From: Calliopum simillimum
Lineage: Eukaryota > Arthropoda > Insecta > Diptera > Lauxaniidae
NCBI GenBank assembly: GCA_951812925.1
Contig: OX638368.1
Coordinates: forward strand, 157,404,492 to 157,468,491
DNA length: 64,000 bases
Direction: 5' to 3'
The notes under the pieces: generated by a model
The model's database searches: none
What the model was told of the DNA's origin: nothing
Seen by the model: the letters and a program-made list of their open reading frames with translations, nothing else
Translations under genes and position numbers: made by a program
Shown: piece after piece, positions 21,531-32,103 of the stretch
How the letters are laid out: each line of letters starts with the position of its first letter
Numbering within the stretch: position 1 is the first letter of the stretch

Positions 21531-21736
21531 TAGAGTTATGCACGATCTGGAGTAACGAGCTGAGTAACAGGGTAAAAGTGCACTCGGTTGCTCTGAATTG
21601 TGAGCATATTCAATACTTTTGCACTTAAGTATATTTTCGTTTTGTTTATCAAAATAATTTTAACTGACAACAAAACAAAAGATTATTTATATGAATATTT
21701 TGCTCTCATTCTAATTTTTATCTTTGATGAACGAAA

Positions 21737-21938
21737 TGTTGTCCGTGTGAGCAAAAACCAATCAAATAAAATAAACGTGTGTTTTGTATTTAATTATTTA
21801 TTTCAACTTCACAAGAAGGCAAGAAGGATAAAAGTAAACTCAACTACAAAAAGGTTACACAAGACAGTGATGCCAGATTGTATTTTCAGATTTAGTTTTG
21901 ATAGGGTCGTTTACACAATCAAGTGTATACATCCAACA
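21737..21938 (-). repeat. copia 3' LTR
   Basis: 202 bp, identical to 26771-26972. It follows the purine tract at 21939-21947 on the minus strand. Confidence 0.93.
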
Positions 21939-22179
21939 CGCCCCCTCAAAAATAAATCGGAATAAAAAATAAAAGTTATACATACAAAGATTATTATAAA
22001 CTATCATTTTTAGACATAAACAAATAATATATATAAATGCCTTCTTTGTGTTTACTGGGTAATACATAAATAGTCCAACATTTGTTGCAAAGGATTAGGA
22101 AAAACCCAGAAAAACCTAATCAAATTATTGAATATTTTCTTATTTATGATAAAATACAATTTTACATGATATTTTAAAG

Positions 22180-25100
22180 TTATTCTTTGAGATCCATTTC
22201 TTGTCTAAATTCCAAGAATTTTACTGTTGGTAGCGGCTTTGTTAAGACAGCAGCTTATTGTTTACCTGTAGGAATAAATTCAAGTTTAATTACATTATCA
22301 ATTTTAATACTATTAGCTAATGATCTTAGCCATAACGCCTCTCTGACACCCTCAAAAAGAGCCATATATTCGGCTTCGGTAGATGAAGCTGCTACTGACG
22401 TTTGTCTTTTTGTGCTCCAGCATATCGTACACTGGTTGAATAATTTAAATAAATAACCTGTTGTGCTCTTTCTATCTGCACTATCATGACCACCCCAATC
22501 AGAGTCAACATAGCCACTGAGAATATCACTATAGCTACCTCGAACATAAGTTAGTTTAATATTCATTGATCCTTTAAGGTATCTTAATAGTCTTTTAAGG
22601 CATTGCCAAAATTCCCTATTATTTTTGTTAACATACCTACTCAAAATATTTACAGCAGTACTTAAATCAGGACGAGTACAAACCATGATATACATTAAGC
22701 ATCCAACAAGATTTCGACAAGGAGTATCATACTTCTCGTCTGAATTTAAAGCTTCATAGTCTATTTTACTATGCAGTGGTGTACTCAAAAGATTACATTC
22801 ATGCATTTTAAATTTTCTTAAAACAGTTTTTATATATGCACTCTGATCTAGGGTAATTGAATCGGCATTCCTTTGAATTCTGATTCCTAAGAAAAGTTTT
22901 GTGTCATTCAAATCTACCATTCGAAACTTTTTCATTAAATAACTTTTAAAACTGTTCATAGTTTCAATTTTAGCAGTGGCAATCACTAAATCATCTACAT
23001 AGAGGACTACATAAATGTTTTCAAATATATTTCCTTTATCTAAAATATAAATGCAGCGGTCTACTGATGAATTTATAAAACCTATTCCTTTAAGTGCTAC
23101 TTCAAATAATTCGAACCAGCACCTTGCAGCTTATTTTAAGCCATATAAAGATTTGTGCAGCCTACAGACTTGATCTTTTTCACATTTTATACCCTCCGGT
23201 ACTCTCATATATATTTCTTCTTTTAAAACGCCATTTAAAAAGGCAGTTTTTACATCCATGTGATGGACAAGTAAATTATATTGATTCGAAAAAGCTAAAA
23301 TGAATCTAAAACTTGAGATTCTGGCCACTGGGGCAAAAGTTTCATTATAATCTACTTGATATTCCTGACTAAAGCCTCGTGCCACAAGACGAGCTTTATA
23401 TTTAAAAGGATTTCCAAACTCATCATTTTTAATTGTAAACACCCACTTACAATCAACAATGTTTTTATTTTCTGGTTTCGATACCAATGACCATGCATTG
23501 TTTGTGAGAAGAGAATTAATTTCATCTCTAATCGCTTGTTCCCAAAGAATTCTGTCATCTCTATCCTTAATTTCTTGATATGAAGTAGGAACATTACACA
23601 TTAGAGACTGTGCACACATAAGATAGTCATCAAGGATAGGAGGACGACTTCTAATTCTATCACTCTTTCTAGGTTCATTGATTACTGATTCGTTTGGTTT
23701 GGTATCTAACTTTGTAATCTTAGTAGGGATTACTTCTTCAAATACTTCCACATCTGATTTACTAAGATCAGATCTCTGAGACTTTACTGATTTTGACCGT
23801 ATGTCAGATGCACCAGTTTCTTTCAAGCTTCGCATATCTGATTTACTAAGATCAGATTTCTGAGTCTTTACTGATTTTGACCTTAAGTCAGATGCACCAG
23901 TTTCTTTCAAGCTTCGCATATCTGATTTACTAAGATCAGATTTCTGAGTCTTTACTGATTTTGACCTAAAGTCAGATGCACCAGTTTCTTTCAAGCTTCG
24001 CATATCTGATTTACTAAGATCAGATTTCTGAGTCTTTACTGATTTTGACCTAAAGTCAGATGCACCAGTTTCTTTCAAGCTTCGCATATCTGATTTACTA
24101 AGATCAGATTTTTGAGACTCATCTACTGGTTTTGACCATAAGTCAGATGCACCAGTTTCTTTCAAGCTTCGCCTATCTGATTTACTAAGATCAGATTTCT
24201 GAGACTCATCTACTGGTTTTGACCATAAGTCAGATGCACCAGTTTCTTTCAAGCTTCGCCTATCTGATTTACTAAGATCAGATTTCTGAGACTCATCTAC
24301 TGATTTTGACTGTTTGTCAGATGCATCAGTTTCTTTACTGGGGTTTTCAGAATTAGCCCCTTCTAGCCCAAGTTCTGGCCTTGATACTAAAAAATTTGTC
24401 TCATCTACTATAACGTCTCTAACCATAAGAAACTTTTCAGCCTCTACAGCCCAAACTTTATACCCATTGGGTCCATACCCAACTAATATACCTTTCCATG
24501 ATTTTTCATCAAATTTTGTCTTCATGGTTTTATTATGTACATAAACAGTAGCACCAAATACTTTCAAATATTTTATTTGTGGCTTTTTACCATGCCACAA
24601 TTCAAATGGTGTTTTATCTTTCATCAAAGCTTTAGTGGGACTTATATTGATCAAATATGTAGCAGTTAGAACTGCTTCACCCCAAAACAATTTGGGTAAG
24701 CTGGCACCTAATATCAACGAACGAGCTTTTTCTGTAATGGTTCTTACCATGCGTTCGGATACACCATTTAATTGAGGAGTTCGAGGAATTGTTAAGTGAT
24801 AACTTATGCCTCTATCAACACAATACTCTTTCATTTCATTTGATAAATACTCCCCTCCGTTATCAGAATACAAATTAACAATTTTTAAATTGAAATGTGC
24901 CTCACTTTTTGCAATATAATCTTTAAAAACAGAAAATACTTCTGATTTATAAGTGATTAAATAAGTAACACAATAATGGGTCTTTTCATCAATGAAAAAG
25001 ACAAAATAATTTTTATTATCAACTGTTGCAGGAGTGATTGGACCGCACACATCTGAGTGTACAATAAATAATGGTCTTATTACGAAACTTTTATTTTTCT

Positions 25101-26550
25101 TTTTATTAAATGGTAATCTTGCTTGTTTACCATTTATACAAGCTTCACACAAACTATCACTTGGTGTTATTTTCTCTATTTGATCAATATCATTAACCAT
25201 ACGCTTGTTTTTCAGTTCTAAAAATTTTAATTTTTCAATATGGCCCAAACGCTGATGCCACAGTTGATAATTATCACTTATAGTACCTAGTGCTTGACTA
25301 TAAGAAATTAAATTAAAATGGACACTAAACAAATTATTCAAAGGTTTACCTTTAATAATGGTTTTACCATCTTTTCTAATTTCTGCACCATTTTTATCAA
25401 AAATAATAGTCATACCAGCCTCCTGCATCTTGCGCACTGATAGTAAATTGTATGGCACATCTGGACAGTAAAGAACATCCTCAAGTATTCCTTCCATACC
25501 CATATTGGTAACTACTCGAATGTTGCCTTTCTTTGTAGCAGATATGAAAGATCCATTCTTCGCAATGGATATCTTTGTTGGTATCTGCAGCTCGATGAAA
25601 GCACCGGTTAAGTCACTTCTGTTGATGAGATGATCTGATGCTCCAGAATCCAGAAGAAAAGTGACACCTTTATTAACATCCTCAATACAGCAATCACCAA
25701 CCATAAAGGCAAAACCAGAGGTTGCAGCACTTGATGATGACGGCTCAGGCAACTGTACAGCTTGAACGGTTTTACTTTTACTATCATTCTGAAGAACCTT
25801 CTTGTAGTGAAAACACTCTGTCTTTTTATGGCCCTTCCTTCCGCAAAAATAGCACTTGATTTGCTTATTACCACTTTGAAAACTTCTGGCTTTGAATTGG
25901 CCTTGACGATATTTTCGAGAAGTCTTCCAATTGTTCCTTCCTGCTGGCACATATTTGTTTTCTACATGAAGCACCTTTGCACTGGTATCACGGCTCTCAG
26001 TAACGATTTTCACCTCTTGATCAAGGAGTCTTGTTTTTACAAATGCTAAAGTTAAATTTTCCTCAGCAAGTGTTTCGATTGCAGTTATTATTCCATCATA
26101 TGATGAAGGTAACGTGAGTAACAAATGGGATACCTTGTCAGCTTCTTCTAATCTTCCACCTGCAGCTAGAAGCTCCGCAATAAGGTCGTCAAAAATGGTG
26201 AAATGTTTTGACAAAGTCATGTCACCTTGAAGTTTCAATGCTAGTAACTTTTTCCGAATGGCCAATTGCGTTGCAAGACTCTTCCGTTCGTATATGCGAT
26301 CTAAATTTACGAAAATTTCTTTTGCTGAATATTCAGGTTTTGCAAATCCAAGAAAAGAGTCTGCTAAATATTCTACGATAACGCTTTTTGCAGTTAATTC
26401 TGCTTTTCTCCATTCACTTGTAATTTTAGTAGGCGTCTCTTCAATTATAACCTTTATCACATCCAATACTGCTAGTAGAGCGCGCACGCGCAATTTCCAC
26501 ACACTATATTTTTCGCCATTGAAAACCTTGATATTTCGTTTCTTTTCCAT
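22180..26550 (-). pseudogene. copia Gag-Pol polyprotein, two nonsense codons and an RNase H deletion
   Basis: The frame runs 1457 codons from the ATG at 26550 to the stop at 22180. In order: gag; a zinc knuckle (CYFCGRKGHKKTEC); protease (LDSGASDH); integrase (HSDVCGPI, SDNGGEYLS); a repeat-rich linker; reverse transcriptase (MDVKTAFLNG, LYVDD); RNase H (DSDWGG, STEAEYMAL). Stops break it at 23131-23133, in the RT where copia has a glutamine codon, and at 22255-22257 in RNase H. About 45 residues of RNase H, including the conserved DNQ block, are missing in frame just before the second stop. A start further upstream at 26676 is open but outside copia homology. Identical LTRs beside a dead frame suggest mobilisation in trans. 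Confidence 0.93.
23757..24335 (-). repeat. In-frame tandem repeat in the copia integrase-RT linker
   Basis: Seven tandem units of 84-90 bp encode variants of KETGASD, SKSV/SKPVDES, QKSDLSKSD and RRSL/MRSL. All lengths are multiples of three, so the frame is kept. Drosophila copia also has repeats at this position but with a different sequence. Confidence 0.93.
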
Positions 26551-26756
26551 TTTTGAAAAAAAAACGATCACAGCAACCGGCGTCACCAAGAGAAAAAAAA
26601 AATCGTAGAAAGCGGCACCAATAACAGTAAAATAAAATTCGCAGCAAGTGACGTCACAACAAAGCAGCAACAACAAAACAGCTAGAACAATTGCACTATC
26701 AATTAATAATTAAAAGGATAGCTTGATGATTTCAATTCGATTGCGCACAGACAGCT

Positions 26757-26770
26757 CTGGGCCCATAACC
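26757..26770 (-). other. copia half-tRNA primer-binding site
   Basis: Directly inside the 5' LTR the minus strand reads GGTTATGGGCCCAG, matching the known copia site for a cleaved initiator tRNA-Met rather than a 3'-CCA complement. Confidence 0.8.
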
Positions 26771-26972
26771 TGTTGTCCGTGTGAGCAAAAACCAATCAAA
26801 TAAAATAAACGTGTGTTTTGTATTTAATTATTTATTTCAACTTCACAAGAAGGCAAGAAGGATAAAAGTAAACTCAACTACAAAAAGGTTACACAAGACA
26901 GTGATGCCAGATTGTATTTTCAGATTTAGTTTTGATAGGGTCGTTTACACAATCAAGTGTATACATCCAACA
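26771..26972 (-). repeat. copia 5' LTR
   Basis: 202 bp, TG...CA, identical to the 3' LTR; followed at 26973 by the CGAAA target duplication. Confidence 0.93.
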
Positions 26973-27115
26973 CGAAAATTGTCTCTCAATAGTAAACAAG
27001 TTCAAACGTTTCTATAGAAATAAAAATAGTAAAAAAGAGGCAAATGTGTCAGATTATTTTGCACTAGAAAATAGCTTGACTAAAAGGGTAAGGGAGTAAC
27101 TGAGTGAGTGCCCCT

Positions 27116-27215
27116 ATAGATTCAAATCTAATGCCAAAATAACTCATATGAGTTTTCTTCTGATAAATCATTTGTGTAATAAATTTACATTCACATATTT
27201 GACAACTCATAAGAG
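27116..27215 (+). repeat. Dispersed ~250-bp repeat, copy 2, right piece
   Basis: Matches 9922-10025 (phrases TCAAATCTAATGCC, ACTCATATGAGTTTTC and CAACTCATAAGAGTTTG), continuing the piece at 21403-21530. Confidence 0.65.
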
Positions 27216-27339
27216 TTTGTTTTTTGTCTCCTAAAAATTTGAACTTTGTAACATGTGGGGTTTTAACAATCATCGATTCGTGTCATGAACAAAATTTTCC
27301 CAGTGTAAAATAAGAAACGAATGTGACATTTCTTTAAGC

Positions 27340-28837
27340 CAGTGGTCGGCAAAACATTGCACATTTGTGCAGAGAGACTTCACACGCATGCTTATGCTCT
27401 TTGATTCAGTTGTCGCAAAACCATCGACAAAGCAACATCGAGCGCATCTGTCGTTCTGTTTTCTTTTTTATGCACATGAAAAAATTTCTTTGCAGATATG
27501 ACAAATATACTTTTTGTGACTAGGTTCAAATTTTCAGCTTAGGAAACGCTCAGATAAACTTTTTAAAAATTATACAAAAACTTTTAGGGCTGCCACCTTT
27601 TTTTTTTGTAAATTTTGCTTTAACGATACATTTATAAAAAAAAATTCAAAGTTATTCTTAAAACGTTTAGATAAACGTCTTAAAAATCTAACATATATTT
27701 TTAGGGTTATTTTCAGAAATTTTGTAAAAATTATACTTTTGTGACTAGATTCAAATTTTTAGTTTAGGAAACGCTCAGAGAAACTTTTTAAAAATTATAC
27801 AAAAACTTTCAGGGGTGCCACCTGTTTTTTTTTTGGAAATTTTGCTTGAACCATATATTTAAAAAAAAGAATGAGTTTTAGTCTTAAAACGCTTAGATAA
27901 ACTTTTTAAAAATCCAACATATATTTTTAGGGTTGCCACCTGGTTATTTTAATAAAACCACAATTTTCTTTCAATAAATTGATAAGATCATCATTTTCTC
28001 CCTATAGATTCACATCTTGAGTCCAAAAACAACGAAACAAAAATTTAGGGTTGCCTTAGTAGGGTTGCCAGACGATTTTTCGCAAAATTATGTTTCTTAG
28101 TTAAGTTTCTTTTTTGAAAAGTTATATTTTCGACCCAAAAACCCATAGTAATTTTTAGGGTTGCCTCCTAGTTTTTTTAATAAAATCAAAATTTTATTTC
28201 AATAAATTGCTAAGATCACAATTTTCTCACTATAAATTGACATCTTGGGTCCAAAAACAACGAAACAAAGATTTAGGGTTGCCAGACTTTTTTTAACTAT
28301 CCGTACAATCTGTACTACCTGTAGCCATTTGACCATTCCTGAAGCAAAAGTATGATATAACAAAATTTTGAAAAATAACCAGGTGGTAACCCTAAAAATA
28401 TACGAGTACTTTGGATTTTTAAAAAGTTTATCTAAGCGTTTTAAGACTATATTTATTTTTTTTTAAATATATGGTTTAAGCAAAATTTATAAAAAAAATC
28501 AGGTGGCAACCCTAAATATTTTGTATAATTTTTAAAAAGTTTTATCTATGGATGCGCTCGATGTTGCTTTGTCGATGGTTGAGCGACAATTGATTGAAAA
28601 AGCCCAAGAATACGTGTGAAGTTTTTCTGCACAATTGTGCTATGGCCTGTTGACCACTGGCATAAGAAGACAGAAATATGCTTGCACTCGATGTTGCTTT
28701 TGCAATGATTTTTCGGTTTTAACGCATATTTTTTTGCTCCAATATTTATTTCGTACTGTTTTCTGTGAAAATTTTCTCTCAGTGCATTCTCTCTTCTCTC
28801 ACTAACACACTCTCAAATTTATTTTTGCCGACCCCTG
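27340..28837. mobile_element. Foldback hAT element with perfect 8-bp TSD
   Basis: CTTTAAGC at 27332-27339 is repeated exactly at 28838-28845. Terminal repeats are CAGTGGTCGGCAAA and, in reverse complement, CAGGGGTCGGCAAA. Inside, a second copy of the left end appears inverted at 28607-28662, and arms at 27415-27450 and 28551-28590 pair (both contain CGATGTTGCTTTGTCGATGG or its complement). The middle holds ~200-bp tandem and inverted repeats around AGGGTTGCCACCTGG. No coding capacity. It ends about 195 bp before the start codon of the SDR gene. Confidence 0.9.
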
Positions 28838-29032
28838 CTTTAAGCAAACAGATCCAACTGACATTTAATAATAATAAAAAAAAAAATCACGAAAGAAAAC
28901 ATTAAAACGAAAGCGGATATGTAAAAAGAAACAACAAACAAAAATTGTAGTTGAATAAATTGCAGTTATCAAATAAAAAAACACCAGATTACGTTTCGTC
29001 CGAAAAGTTCAAAGTTTGAAAACGCAAAAACC

Positions 29033-30947
29033 ATGAAATTTGACGAGGTGGAAAAGTGCAACACTTCAGCAGGAGGCGGTGGGGATTGGAATGTATTTTA
29101 TTGGGTGCTCGGTGCAATTTGTTTGCCAGTAGCGCTTCCACTGGTTGCAATAAATCTTTGGAAAAAACTTAGAGCACAAAAGTATAGAAACTGCTTGCCA
29201 GGAAAGGTAGGTTAATTGTTTTATTCTTTTGAGAGTGGAAAAATGTACATAATTTATTATTTAGGTGGTACTTATTACAGGTGCTAGTTCTGGTTTAGGG
29301 GAAGCACTTGCACATGTCTTCTACAAAGCTGGTTGTAAAGTCATCTTAGCTGCAAGACGCATGGATGAACTTGAAAGAGTCAAAAAAGATTTATTGGCTC
29401 TCGAAGCGGTTTGCTTTAACGATTTGATATCTAAAGATTAGGATAATAAAAAATCTCTTTTTTTTAGAATCCTATAACATTTCCTCCAACTGTATTATCG
29501 CTTGATTTAAAGGAATTAAATGATGTTACCGGATTTGTATCCAAGTCTTTGGCGGTACACAATCAAATTGATATTTTGATTAATAACGGTGGCATAAGTG
29601 TCCGTGCCGATGCTTTGTCTTCTGCTGTAGATGTTGATTTAAAAGTGATGCTGGTTAATTATTTCGGCAGTGTAGCCTTAACTAAAGGTAATTCGATCTT
29701 AAAATAAATACTTCGAAGCAATTTGTTACAGGTTCAATGAGAATGAACTAGACATCTACTCTTTTGTTGTTTTGAGTAAAACGCTTTTTGAGTTTTTTTA
29801 AAGAGTCTGTCTATACGGGGAACTCCTCTCTCTCTCTCAATTTACTCAATTAGCGTACGCGAAATCCAGTGAAGTTTTTTCCCCCGGGACGCATCTTCGT
29901 TACAACAGTAATTTTACATAAAAGTAGGGGTAAGTGGGCGGCCTGCGGCCGAAGCTCAGGATTTAAACCCGTCAGACATCCAACACCGGCTTCGCGGCGG
30001 CCTTCGGCCGCGGATCAATACATAAATTAATCAAGTTCCCCGGGGGAAAAAACTTCACTGGATTTCGCGTACGCTAATTGAGTAAATTGAGAGAGAGAGA
30101 GGAGTTTTCGCGTACGCGAGTCGCCCCGTATAGACATTTCCTTTTTTAAATTTGTTTTTTATATGAGATTTTGCAGTTTTTATATAAAAATGGATGACTA
30201 TATTTCAAAAAAACCGGCTGAACTGGGGCGTAGACCCATTTTTTTTTTCATGTTTCTGTAACTCAAAATGTCAAAAAATGTAAATGTCTAGTTGTAGTTT
30301 TAACCCGACAATTCGAGTATTTCATATCCACATTCTCTTACTAATATATAGTCCCTTTCAAACATTTATGAATTTTTAATGTAGCTATTACTATTTTCAA
30401 ATTTAGCTGTATTGCCCTCGATGATCAAACGTAAAACAGGCCATATTTGTTTTGTCAGCTCGGTACAAGGAAAGTTTGCATTACCTTATCGTTCATCGTA
30501 TTCTGCTTCGAAACATGCTATACAGGCATTTGCCGATTCTTTGCGTGCTGAAGTGGCTAATAAGGGTATAAAAGTGATTTGTGTCAGTCCAGGATATATA
30601 CGTACGCAGCTATCAGTGAATGCTTTGACTGCTAGTGGACAAAATTACGGCAGTAAGTTGTAGCGATTCCACTATGTGAAATTTAAAAAATTAAAAACTA
30701 AAAATATTCTTTAATTTTAGAAATGGATAAAACTACAGCCACTGGTATGGCACCAGAACGAATGGCACATTTAATACTTTTAGGTATATTACGCAATGAC
30801 AAGGATATTGTTATTTGCGATTTACAGGCAAAGTTTGCTTATTGGTTGCGTTTTCTGTGTCCTTCACTATATTTTTGGATTATGGAGAAACGCGCTTTTA
30901 AATTAGAAAGTGCTGAGGGTTTAGACCAAGATAAAAAAGATGCTTAA
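29033..30947 (+). CDS. Short-chain dehydrogenase/reductase, DHRS7B/CG7601-like
   Basis: NAD(P)H-dependent SDR, probably membrane-anchored in the ER; DHRS7B proteins act as acyl-DHAP/lipid reductases in other animals, and the substrate here is inferred. Exons: 29033-29206, 29265-29408, 29468-29687, 30407-30652, 30721-30947, giving 336 residues, typical of the family. A hydrophobic anchor spans residues 20-43. The Rossmann motif TGASSGLG starts at 63, NNGG is at 145-148, and the catalytic Ser198, Tyr211 and Lys215 (SSYSASK) are all present, so it should be active. The donor of intron 2 is GTTTGC, weak but forced by the reading frame. Intron 3 (719 bp) contains a MITE. A poly(A) signal is at 30966. 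I recognise the family and the likely fly orthologue, CG7601. Confidence 0.93.
29808..30136. mobile_element. GC-rich foldback MITE in an SDR-gene intron
   Basis: Terminal repeats TGTCTATACGGGG (29808-29820) and its exact complement (30124-30136) extend inward as ~80-bp arms sharing CGCGTACG, CTCTCTCTC and CCCCGGG. The loop is strikingly GC-rich (CTGCGGCCGAAGC, GGCCTTCGGCCGCGG) in AT-rich surroundings. No TSD is clear. It lies wholly in intron 3 and does not touch splice sites. Confidence 0.85.
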
Positions 30948-30965
30948 AATGCTTGTGTACTTAAA

Positions 30966-30971
30966 AATAAA
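30966..30971 (+). terminator. Poly(A) signal of the SDR gene
   Basis: AATAAA 19 bases after the stop codon; the only well-placed hexamer near the 3' end. Confidence 0.55.
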
Positions 30972-31511
30972 TTTTTCTAATTGATTCAGTACAAATAATA
31001 TAAATAGCAAGCTGCTTTATTTAAAATATTATTTATTTTTTTTTTTTAAGTTCAGTCCTACGAGTAAATGTATGTATGCATTTAATAGATTAAACTTCTA
31101 AAATATTTTACATTTCTTTTAAATAATTGCAGTATATGTTTTAAGTAATGCAGAAAAACATTAATTAAATATCATTAAAAATATAATTTTAAGCTAAGAA
31201 CTAAATAAAAGAAATTGCAACAGTTTTTTGGTAAACAATCTAATCTTTTTTGTTTTTAATAAAGAAAAAATTTTATTTTGAATTTAAAATAAACTTAACT
31301 TTTGTCGACAGCTACAAAATTTTTAGTAATAAAAACTTTAGAAATTTATAGAACAAGAGTTGACCACAAATTTTTGGGGACAACAAATCTAAAAAACAAA
31401 ATGTTTATAAGCTTTTACTTTAATTATATACAGCCACAATTAGGGAAGTTGTCCAGAGTACAGATGTCAAAAAAGGTCTTTGCTTTTTGAAAAATATTAA
31501 ACTACAATATA
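30972..31511. other. Intergenic, AT-rich
   Basis: Further AATAAA hexamers near 31205 and 31258, but no coding frame or element ends. Confidence 0.6.
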
Positions 31512-31814
31512 CAGCCCTGTACCGTAATCCGTGTGGTTTCAATTACTTTCCTTTTAGAAGGCTTTTTGATGAAATGGTGAGTCGCACGATAAAAAGTATC
31601 AGAATCTTTTTTGTGGAGAAATATTTTTTGCAGTTTTTTAAGAATATTTCCTAAACGGTTACTTTTTCGTTATTGCAAATCGATATTATTTGTAGAGCCT
31701 GTAATTCTCCGCAAAAAATATTCTAATATTTTTTATCGTGTGGCTCACCATTTTCATAAAAAAGCAGCCTCAATGAAACGTAATTGAAACCACACGGATT
31801 ACTGAACAGGCCTG
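31512..31814. mobile_element. Foldback MITE (303 bp)
   Basis: Left end CAGCCCTGTACCGTAATCCG pairs with right end CGGATTACTGAACAGGCCTG, and the arms run on through GTGTGGTTTCAATTAC. Inner arms share TATTTTTTGC and ATCGTG/CACGAT. No coding capacity; TSD uncertain. Confidence 0.8.
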
Positions 31815-32103
31815 ATATTTTGACTATGTTTCATCTTTGAGTAAAAATCATTTTCCGCCTTTTTAAGCATCCAACATCGGTCCATTTAGACTCCAATTAC
31901 CGTATGTTATTATGTTTAAAATAATTTTGTTTTTTAGATTTGTCGGGTATTAAGGCGTCTGCATATTTTTGTTGTAGTTTTCTTGCAAGCTGTATGTTGT
32001 ATAATGTATTACTTATACAATGCTAGTATTGGCAATTCAAGTTAAATGAATATTTACAAACTTTAAATGTAGTTCGCTGTTAACTTTTTTGAAAATACTT
32101 CCT

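Larger units (their letters stand above)
21737..26972 (-). mobile_element. copia LTR retrotransposon, full-length but defective
   Basis: Two identical 202-bp LTRs (21737-21938, 26771-26972) with TG...CA ends and a perfect 5-bp target duplication CGAAA (21732-21736, 26973-26977). The primer-binding site, GGTTATGGGCCCAG on the minus strand, is the one copia uses with an internal fragment of initiator tRNA-Met. The polypurine tract GAGGGGGCG abuts the 3' LTR. The polyprotein is closely related to Drosophila copia along its length but carries two stops and a deletion. Confidence 0.95.

Noticed and set aside
29408..29467. Non-canonical intron in the SDR gene
   Set aside because: The donor GTTTGC is weak but still GT, and the frame and family alignment require this intron.
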